A stretch of DNA of 64,000 bases. It comes from Lindgomyces ingoldianus (taxonomy: Eukaryota; Ascomycota; Dothideomycetes; Pleosporales; Lindgomycetaceae). The stretch lies in NCBI RefSeq assembly GCF_010093535.1, contig NW_022985162.1, forward strand, positions 1,710,387 to 1,774,386. The letters run 5' to 3'. This document shows positions 56,113 to 64,000 of the stretch, in pieces; the first letter of the stretch is position 1, and each line of letters opens with the position of its first letter. The notes under the pieces were generated by a model. It was not told the DNA's origin, searched no databases, and was given only the letters and a program-made list of their open reading frames with translations. Both the position numbers and the translations under genes were made by a program.

Positions 56113-57180
56113 TTACCTCGCAGCCCGCTTCTCCTTGTCAGAAATTGTCTGTGAAATATTGAGACCCAAGCCATTTGAATCCAAGTACAGCTTGTTCTGG
56201 CTTTGCTGCAGGATTTGGGCAATTTGCCTCGCATTCTCAAACTCCCTTAGATCAACGTAGGACCTGGACTTCTTGATGGCATCACCAATAAGCTCGGCGG
56301 ATCGTGCTTCACCCTGGGCGCGGACAACTGTGGCTTGCTTCTCTTGGCGCGCTTTATCGACGACAAAGGCAGCTCGTTGGGCTTCTTGCTGGGCAACCTG
56401 TTTGGCTTCGACGGCGGCGGTGAACTCAGGGGAGAAGGCGAGGTGCTGACGATGCATGTTAGTATAATTTATAAAGGGAGAGGTGGGGCCAGGGATCATA
56501 CTGTCAATGACACATCATCCAACATGATATTAAACCTCGCAGCCCTCCTCACCAAGTTATCCCGCACAAGCCTACTGACGTTTTCACGCTGCGTGATCAG
56601 CTGTGAGGCATTGAATTGCGCAACCACACTCTTCAGCACCTCATTTACGATCGATGGTAGAACCCTCTCATCGTAGTCTGTGCCCAGCGTACGGTAGATC
56701 TGCGGAAGTGCATCGACTCGTGGTCGGGACAGTACACGGCAGGTGATGTTGACCATCTGCAAGTCTTTTGTGCCGGTAAGAGAAGCGACATTCCTCGGCT
56801 TTGCGCGCACGTCGTAAGTGATGGGTGTTTCGAACCAAGGGATTCGAATATGAGTTCCTTCAGCGTAGATTTCTTTTTGGACGCCGCCTACCCTAGTGTA
56901 CTTGATTGCTCGATGGCCACCGTCGACTGCACCAATGGTTAGTTCGTGATTCAACGCCACTACAGGCGAGAGGTCCCGCAGAGAGGACAGTAGCAGTGTA
57001 CGGACCGTTGAAGAGCGAATTACTTGCTAGCCAGATACCACCTCCCACCACAAAGAGGGCCAAACCACCGCCTATGGAACCCTTTGGTGGCCCACCTCCG
57101 GGTCTACCGAATCGCTGCGTCCGTCTCGAGAGCTCGGTCTGAAGCCGGCGCCAGGCTTCTTGAGGGTCTGGGGCAGACAT
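56113..57180 (-). CDS. PHB2: Prohibitin-2
   Basis: Inner-membrane scaffold that forms rings with prohibitin-1 and guards mitochondrial proteins and lipids. Exons 57006-57180, 56502-56926 and 56113-56445 give 310 residues, the expected length. The first intron starts GTCCGT, an unusual donor, but it is the one that joins SLFN to [12 protein letters not shown] in frame. A single membrane anchor lies at about residues 37-53 ([17 protein letters not shown]) after a basic N-terminus. The SPFH domain follows: [68 protein letters not shown] long coiled coil ([20 protein letters not shown]) ends in [20 protein letters not shown]. Divergent from the lectin gene. Confidence 0.95.
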
Positions 57181-57926
57181 TGTGGGGGTAAAGGATCGAA
57201 GACTGATACGGAGGATTGAAGGGTGGTCGTTCCAGACAGTGGGCGAATGGTGACGACGATGGAGTGGGAGCAAAAGCACGATCGGACTAAAGTTTGTGGA
57301 GCTCCGACACAGAGAGTTGGGTTAGCGCCAAGCCGAGCCTGCATTTCACCATTTCGCCGCTCTTTCAGCAAGCAAAAGGAATTGGAGATTCTCTTCACGT
57401 CATCCCGTCTGCACTCCATCTTGACATACTCTCTGCTGAACATGGACTCTTCCCGTCACGCTGTGGTCGTGTCCGCGAAACAGTCGTTGACAGAAGCTGT
57501 CTCCATTGCCGACGCACGGATCAACTGGCCAATCAATCCATAGAGTGGGCTTCAGTGAAGCAAGCTGGCCATAAGCTCTGGACAGCATCTGCATATCATT
57601 TAAATCTTCTCCCACTGACTTGAGGTCCTCTCATTATCTTTGCCTTGTCTCGCTTTTACACAATATCCAGTGCTCCTTTTAGACGGTGACTGGGATTCCT
57701 TCGACAGTGCAAGACAGCAGGCAGTCCTGTGCAGCGTTGGGTGAATAGCTTCTCTGAATTGAAGGTGAAGTGAGTTGGGCTTCTCTATGCGAGTGTAATG
57801 TCTATTAACTGCGCCATGTAGACTTCATTCGGCCATAGACTATTTCGCCCTCGACCCTTCTTAAATCCTCAAGCCCATCTAGCGTCCTCAGTGACAACAC
57901 TCCTCCAGTCGCAACCCTCCGTCACC
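57181..57926. other. Shared upstream region of PHB2 and the lectin gene
   Basis: 746 bases between divergent starts, expected to hold both promoters. Frames of 71-109 codons overlap here with no domain features. Confidence 0.45.
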
Positions 57927-59426
57927 ATGCGCATAACTCCACAGACCCTGCGGGCCGCCGCTTGGGCTGCCCTTGCGCTCTCTCCAGCTCAAGCTCAATA
58001 CGTAATAGACAACCTCAGCTTCGGCCACAAGGAAGGACCGCTGTCTCCCACCCTTCGGGGAATCCCGCACTGGCACCACGCCGGCGAGGGATACCATCCC
58101 GAATTCCTCTCCGATCGGGTAATCCTCACCCCCCCCTATCCTGGAAACAAGCGTGGCGCTCTGTGGGCAGACGACCCTCTGAATCATGTGGACTGGACGG
58201 CTGAGCTCTCATTCCGAGTCTCAGGGATAGAGAGGGGTAGCGGCAACCTGCAGCTATGGTACACAAAAGATTCACAGAAACAAGAGCCCACAACCTCTTT
58301 GTACACGTCGCCCAAGTTCGATGGCCTGGTTATCCTGGTGGATCAGTACGAGGGACGTGGAGGATCAATTCGAGGGTTCCTGAACGATGGAACTATAGAC
58401 TTTAGGAGCCATCACGACGTGGATACGCTGTCTTTTGGGCAGTGCAACTATGCGTACAGGAATTTGGGTAGATTGAGCGTGCTCAAATTGAGCCAGACAG
58501 GCGGCGTCTTTGAAGTTACCGTTGACGGACACCCATGCTTCAAGACAGATAAGGTAGGCACTCCCTGAACCGCTACCATCCGCAGAGGCTGGTAGAGTGA
58601 CTGTATATTCCAGGTCAAACTTCCCACAGGCTACTACTTTGGTATCTCCGCCGCCAGTGCTGAAAATCCCGACTCCTTTGAGGCCCACAAATTTGTCGTC
58701 TCGACCACAAATGCAAACACCCGTGAGGAACCCAACTACCAGCAACACCAGCAGCAAGCCGTCCACGGCCAGCAACAACAATACGAGCAGCAGCGACATC
58801 AGCAAAACCAGCAACAACACCAGCAGCAGCAATCACAACAACAGCAACAACAGAACAAGGCCTCAGAACCCACAATAAGCGAAATCCCGCAAATGCTCTC
58901 GGACGTCCTAGCCGGCAGTATCCGCTCCCAGGCCGACCAATTCGCCGATCTCCACAACCGCATCCAAATCATCAACCATATGGTCAACTTGGTCCACGAC
59001 ACTGTCGAGCGTATAGAGCGCGAACAGAAGGAACACTTTGACCAGATAATGATGAGACTGACGCCCGTAGACGATAGGACGAGCGCCATGATGCGCAATG
59101 TCGAGAAGGTGGAGCGGATTAGCATGGAGGTGCAGAGGGATTTGGAAAGCAAGGATTTCAAGGACATGTTGAATGCGGTGCATAATGCTATACAGGACAG
59201 CCATAATGCGCTGAGTTCAGGGATGCCGTTGGCTATGGCTCATAGTAAGTTTGCTTCTTTGACTGCGAATATATGAGTTGGTTGCTAACTGCAAGTAGTT
59301 GTGGGAAGCCAGAGACCGAGTATAATGGCTTTCTTATTTGTCGCGGTTGCGGTTCAAATCATGATCACGGGCGCGTATATGGTTTACAAGAAGAGGAGGC
59401 ATGGCGCTCCAAAGAAGTACCTATAA
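57927..59426 (+). CDS. L-type lectin cargo receptor (Emp47/ERGIC-53-like)
   Basis: Type I membrane protein that carries glycoproteins between ER and Golgi. Exons 57927-58553, 58614-59244 and 59299-59426 give 461 residues. A signal peptide (MRITPQTLRAAAWAALALSP, cleaved near AQAQ) leads into the lectin domain to about residue 240: RGALWADDPLNHVDWTAELS, SGNLQLWYTKD, FDGLVILVDQYEGRGGSIRG, then LPTGYYFGISAASAENPDSF. A Gln-rich linker at about 251-293 (QQQQYEQQRHQQNQQQHQQQ) separates it from a coiled coil (LHNRIQIINHMVNLVHDTVE). A membrane segment lies near residues 428-449, with the cytosolic tail KKRRHGAPKKYL. Basic residues in the tail suit COPI retrieval, although no exact KKxx end is present. 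Confidence 0.88.
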
Positions 59427-59794
59427 GAGTCATCAAAAAATCGTGGGACTGACCCCCTTTTCGTATTGATGACTTGATGTGTTTTTACAAAGAACCCTGT
59501 ACAATACTCCTCGCTTCTCCTAGTACAGCAGTCTTTCTCGCCATGCTATTGGGAAAGCGTGTGGCATTTCGACGGCGTTTCTGGGTGGAACTCCTCTTTT
59601 AATTGGATCATGATGGAAAGAAATGGTTAGGACAAGCAGTGGGGAACGCGGGTGTGCAGGGAGACCCTTCGTTGCTTCTCTAGGCGAATATGCATATGCA
59701 AACGGTCTATTTCACAAACAACCCCCTTCCATTTATAGGACCAGAATCAAGCGCTGTTTGCCAAACGAACAAGTACAAAAGTATACCAGGGGTT
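59427..59794. other. Convergent 3' region between lectin and SCOT genes
   Basis: 368 bases between stop codons, presumably both 3' untranslated regions. Confidence 0.45.
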
Positions 59795-61458
59795 TTATAG
59801 CATGGGCTTCAGAACATCGGCAACCTTGAAAGGCGCATCAGTCTTAGACTTCACCTCGTCTACTGTGACTCCGTCTGCAAGTTCAACCAGTGTTAGGCCG
59901 TCTGTGAAGTCAACGTCGAATACGCACTATAGTATCGGTCAGTCAATCTCTATTCAAAGTTAATCCAAAGCCCAGGTCTTCACTCACCAAATCTGTAATA
60001 ATTCTACTGACACATGCCTTCCCCGTCAACGGAAACTCGCACTGTTTCAAAATCTTCGGCCTGCCCTTCTTATCAGTATGTTCCATGGTGACGACCACTT
60101 TTGTGGCCTGCGGATTTGACACCAAATCCATGGCGCCTCCAAAGCCCTTCACCTTCCCGGGCAACATCCAATTGGCGAGATCGCCGCGAGCAGAGACCTG
60201 CATGGCGCCGAGGATAGTGAGATTGATTTTTCCAGCTCGGATCATTCCAAAGGATTCTTCGGACCCAAAGCAGGATGCACCAGGGAGAAGCGTTACGGTT
60301 TCTTTGCCAGCGTTGATAAGATCGGGGTCTTCGAGCCCCTTCTGGGGGTAAGGTCCCAGCCCAAGGATGCCATTTTCAGACTGGAGTTGGACCTCTACAG
60401 AGGGGTCAACAAAAGAGGGAGCCAGCATGGGCATGCCGATTCCTAGGTTAGCGTACATTCCATTCTTGAATTCCTTCGCAGCTCGGCGAACAATGCGTTC
60501 GCGTTTTGAGGCAGTATCGCCGCTGCCGAGTGAGGTCATTGCATCTTTGGGATCTTTTGCGTTAATGATTTTTTCGATCTTCTTCTCTGCGGTGCTCTGG
60601 ATCACGCGGTCGACGTAGATGCCAGGGACGTGGATGGCGCCAGGACCAATCTCGCCAATCTCGACGATGTGCTCTGCTTCTACGATTGTGACCTTTGCAT
60701 TACGGGCCATGGCGCCGTTGAAGTTTTGCGCAGAGAACCGGAATTGAAGGTTCCCCAATCGATCGGCTTTGTAGGCTTTGATGAAGGCGTAGTCGCCCTT
60801 GATTGCTTCTTCCATGACGTAGGATTTCCCGTTGAAGACTTGGACGTTCCGAGGATTGCTGTATTCGGCGACTGATCCATCTTTGTTGTGACGGAGAGCG
60901 AGTTCACCGGTTTGCACGACGGTGCCCATGGCAGCTGGGGTGAAGAATGCCGGGATGCCAGCACCGCCTGCTCGACACCGCTCAGCGAGTGTGCCTTGTG
61001 GTGTGAGTTCTAATTCCAGGTCTCCGGAGAGGTACATCTGCTCGAGGATTTTGTTCTCCCCAACATACGAAGCTATCATCTTCTTAACTTGCTTACTTTC
61101 GAGCAGAAGCCCAAGACCACCGCCAACAATGCCTGCATTGTTGGATACGGCTGTGAGACCGGTTATGGAGGGGGTCGCTTGCACTTGATTGATGAGAGTG
61201 TCTGGGACGCCAGAGAGTCCAAAGCCGCCACAGAGCACGGTCGAATTGGATTTCATGTCCGAAATGGCAGCTTCGGCGGATGGATATACTTTGTTAATTT
61301 CATTACGACGGTAGGTAGTAGAAAAGGACCGGCCAAAATTGAGGTAGGTCTATGAGGTGTGAGTGAGCTCCCTAGAATATTTGAAGGGTTGAAAGTACTT
61401 TGGTGGAAGACCGCGAGAAATGTGATGCTATTCGGAGGGTTCTGGATATTGACGGCAT
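59795..61458 (-). CDS. Succinyl-CoA:3-ketoacid CoA-transferase, mitochondrial
   Basis: Moves CoA from succinyl-CoA to acetoacetate in the mitochondrial matrix, activating ketone bodies. Exons 61399-61458, 59988-61349 and 59795-59926 give 517 residues. The N-terminus is a mitochondrial leader ([20 protein letters not shown], then SFSTTYRR). The alpha half has [37 protein letters not shown] and [20 protein letters not shown]. The beta half starts at [20 protein letters not shown]. The catalytic Glu is in [13 protein letters not shown], and [20 protein letters not shown] and [19 protein letters not shown] follow, as in eukaryotic enzymes where both halves are fused. The last exon ([19 protein letters not shown]) completes the fold. 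A short first exon coding only for the leader is usual. Confidence 0.92.
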
Positions 61459-62696
61459 TGTGAATGTGAGTTTATTCAGTCAATTTGTTGTTGTTCTTCT
61501 CCTTCGCAAATGTTGATAAATTGACGAATATGAGACTGAAGAGTGCAAGGAAATGCAAAAGATGGAGGGAGCAGAGAGAAAGCGAAGAGCCCCCTAAGCT
61601 TCGGCGTCATCTTGTTTATGAGCATCTTTCATCGGCTTCGTGACGCGGAACGGTTCCTTGACCCTGGTCTAACCTTGGAAGCTAGCTTACCCCACAGTAG
61701 CCGGGCCAGTCGTTGTGGTTAGACACGGAATCGGCTCGGGACCGAGCTCGGTAAGTGGAGGTACATACACCTCCAAGAGGCAAAGCCAATGACGGATGAA
61801 CATCCATCCTCTCCTCTTCCCTTTTCATCTCAGCTACCCTCCATTCATACTCTTGCTACTTCACCGTCTTGTGAATTGACATATATCCGGATCTGTAAAG
61901 ATTTCACGATGGATTGAAGAGAATGCCAATGCGGACACGCCGGTTAAGACTTCTTCCGACAAGAGAAGAAATCGCCGAAGCTCATCAAATCGCCGCTCTC
62001 AACAGCGAACATCGGATGAGCTTGGGATGGATAACTTGCTCTATAGGAACTCCAGAGCCACTTCCATGTTGCTTATCCTTCATTTCTACCCCATACTCGG
62101 AAACTTTTCCGTTCAAGTCCCGACTGCATCTGCCATGAACCCTCTACCATTTTTCGAGAGGTCCAGCTTCTCCTTGATCATTCAGTCTGAGCTGGCAAAG
62201 CAATAATCGACATAGTTCTGTACAACCTGTCGCGTTCCATCCGGTCCTTTCCCCCCCCCCCCCCTAATGCCCTCTAGCCCCTTACACTCTTCCCAACTTC
62301 ATCCCAAATTCCAATGTGCGTCCATAAGAAAGTAGAGGATGCTCTTTGATAAAAGTTTGGAGTTGTATGGTTTGAATTGGGAAGATATGGTGGCTAGGTT
62401 TGGGTAATCAAGGCGGCGGCGTATTGTGCTCCTTCTCTTCCCATGCAGCCTTGAGGCAGGTGAACCCACCACGTTCTTTCTAAGCAATACTACTATCTCT
62501 TGTTATCGTTACCCCATGACACATGTCGCTTCCTGTCGCAGTATTGTCTATATTCAAGCCTACTCCACAAAATAACCTCCTCTCATACTCTCTACTGCTC
62601 TCCAATTTCATCTTCCTTTACACCTTTACCTCCAACAGCCTACCTCCCAACATTATACACAACATCTTGACCTAGCCTTCTCATCACTCCCTTAGC
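61459..62696. other. Shared upstream region of SCOT and the secreted-protein gene
   Basis: 1.2 kb between divergent starts. A run of about 16 C lies at 62249-62265. Frames of 62-74 codons show no features. Confidence 0.45.
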
Positions 62697-63956
62697 ATGC
62701 CTTCAAGGCTCATGAGAGCCTTCCTTGCAACTATGTACCTTACTGGCGTCCTACTCACCACCACTGTCCGTGCCGATGCTCTCAGCGACTTCCGAGACTT
62801 GAAGGCTGTCATCAACTCTGCTGCCAGCACAGTCGGAGCTCCAGCAGACCCAAGCCGAAACTGGGGATTCTTGCCAGCAGCGCCAGGATCTGTGGTGAGG
62901 AGTCGTCGACGACAGCGGAAGCTCCTTAGGGAGTGTTAACATTGGAAACAGGGTACTGCGGAATTACTTGCAAATATTACTGGCACGGTGTTAAGAGCTA
63001 AGTACAACCTGGATGTCGACCAGGCATGTTCCCACAATTCAGTGTCTGATGGTTGACTGATCATGCTTCTTGCGAGGTAGAACGGCTGGGTAAATGCCAC
63101 CAACGGCACCACTGGGACGAATCCCATGCAGGTCTCTCTGGATGATCCATATCTCGAGGTACAATAGCACAGTGTCTTCTTGTTTCTGTACCTAAAATCT
63201 CTCTAGTACATCAACGCTATTCCGAATCTTGCGACTGCACTCTCTGCCCTGGGTCGATCCTGGCATCGAGAATTGAACCGTCCGGTATACGAGGCCATTG
63301 ATGCGCTCCAGCAGTCTATTTCTGTGAGCCAGCCCAAACCACTACTCACATCTTTGCCACTCTCTAAATTAAATCCTCAATAGGCTTTCTCGACCTCACT
63401 CCTCTCGTCCAGCCTCGTCCACACGAACTCTACAATCCGAACAATCCGCGCCTCAAGCACGCTTGAAGACGCTCAGATTGCTTGGAGTCGCACTCTCAAT
63501 CTCCCAGGCTCTTCTAAATCCTCAGACTCAATCGTACCTTCTTCAAAAACGCGTCGCTCAATCGCCGCCGAGATTGAAATCCTCCGGAACCGCCGCAGCC
63601 CTACCATCCCACGGTCTGCGACGTCCACAGACACCCTCAGCGTCCCGTCATTTACAACAGGGGTGAAGGCTTCCTTTATAGAAGAGGAGGAAGACGCTCG
63701 TAATAAGGCCAAGAGACATCTCCGACTCCGTCCTCTCCCTAAGGGTAACCACTACAGCCACCATGAGCTATGGGGACGAGAAGCAGCACATTGCCAGTCT
63801 CGTGAAGGGAAGCCAAGACCATATGATGCAGTCGTTCTCCAGAAAGAGCAACTAACAGCCCTCCGGAACGGCTACAGCATCGATGCTCCAGCTAAGGCTA
63901 TGGACTTACCTGCCTCTGCTCCTACGGCTCGTCTTGCTCGCCACTATAAAGCTTAG
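62697..63956 (+). CDS. Secreted helical protein, possibly HsbA-like, with long tail
   Basis: Starts with a signal peptide (MPSRLMRAFLATMYLTGVLL, cleaved near VRA). Proposed exons are 62697-62894, 62952-63023, 63081-63158, 63207-63323 and 63384-63956, giving 345 residues in frame. The helical middle (PNLATALSALGRSWHREL, VYEAIDALQQSIS, AFSTSLLSSSLVHTN) loosely recalls the hydrophobic-surface-binding HsbA/cell-wall mannoprotein family. The C-terminal 150 residues are basic and Ser-rich with an acidic patch (SFIEEEEDARNKAKRHLRLR), unlike HsbA. Intron 2 would be of the rare GC-AG kind (CAG|GCATGT); a GT donor nine bases earlier also keeps frame. Exon structure is less certain than for other genes and a further intron in the tail is possible. 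Confidence 0.6.
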
Positions 63957-64000
63957 ATACCACTCCCCGGTTAGACTACGTCAGAATCAGTATATGCATT

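Noticed and set aside
62249..62265. Run of about 16 C
   Set aside because: Simple homopolymer, probably also prone to sequencing error; no function implied.

Overview
This is nuclear DNA of a filamentous ascomycete (Pezizomycotina). The evidence is short spliceosomal introns of about 47-150 bp with GT-AG ends, fungus-specific genes (AUR1, INP1, a Zn2Cys6 regulator, GH81, HeLo-type kinase remnants) and AT-rich repeat islands whose copies differ almost only by C/T and G/A transitions, the mark of repeat-induced point mutation (RIP). A Leotiomycete-like fungus is my guess; nothing here proves the class. Exon borders were placed by reading frame, splice sites and remembered family resemblance, with no alignment run.

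Layout. 1-3.2 kb is a nested transposon island: an old inverted-repeat element carrying several ~290-305 bp TGTAACG...CGTTACA units, then two nearly identical 318-bp solo LTRs in opposite orientation, each with its own perfect target duplication. 3.4-10.9 kb holds formamidase (-), a UsgS-like membrane protein (-), the peroxisome-inheritance protein Inp1 (+) and a small unrecognised Ser/Pro-rich protein (+). 11.5-13.1 kb is a complete non-coding LTR element (228-bp LTRs, perfect CCATG duplication) packed with hairpins. 13-23.2 kb is a gene graveyard: a HeLo-kinase gene, a NIMA-like-kinase/ankyrin gene and an FAD-dependent disulfide oxidoreductase, all broken. 24.2-34.2 kb is dense housekeeping: AUR1, an NYN-domain protein, a mitochondrial carrier and a three-RRM SR/RGG protein. 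A 3.9-kb stretch without a recognisable gene follows.

38-48.5 kb carries an MFS transporter next to a Zn2Cys6 regulator (a plausible export or uptake pair), a basic-tailed unknown protein, and a secreted GH81 beta-1,3-glucanase. 50.4-53.4 kb is a second transposon island: a GH15 remnant ends at it, and a pogo/Fot1-type DNA transposon there has itself been invaded by a unit of the same family seen at 1-2 kb. 54.2-64 kb is again housekeeping: DNA primase small subunit with an MluI cell-cycle box, prohibitin-2, an L-type lectin cargo receptor, mitochondrial succinyl-CoA:3-ketoacid CoA-transferase, and a secreted protein.

Most live genes form divergent or convergent pairs (UsgS/INP1, NYN/carrier, PHB2/lectin and SCOT/secreted protein are divergent). 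The most unusual structure is the hairpin-rich LTR element at 11.5-13.1 kb. I see no rRNA gene, intact tRNA or CRISPR array.
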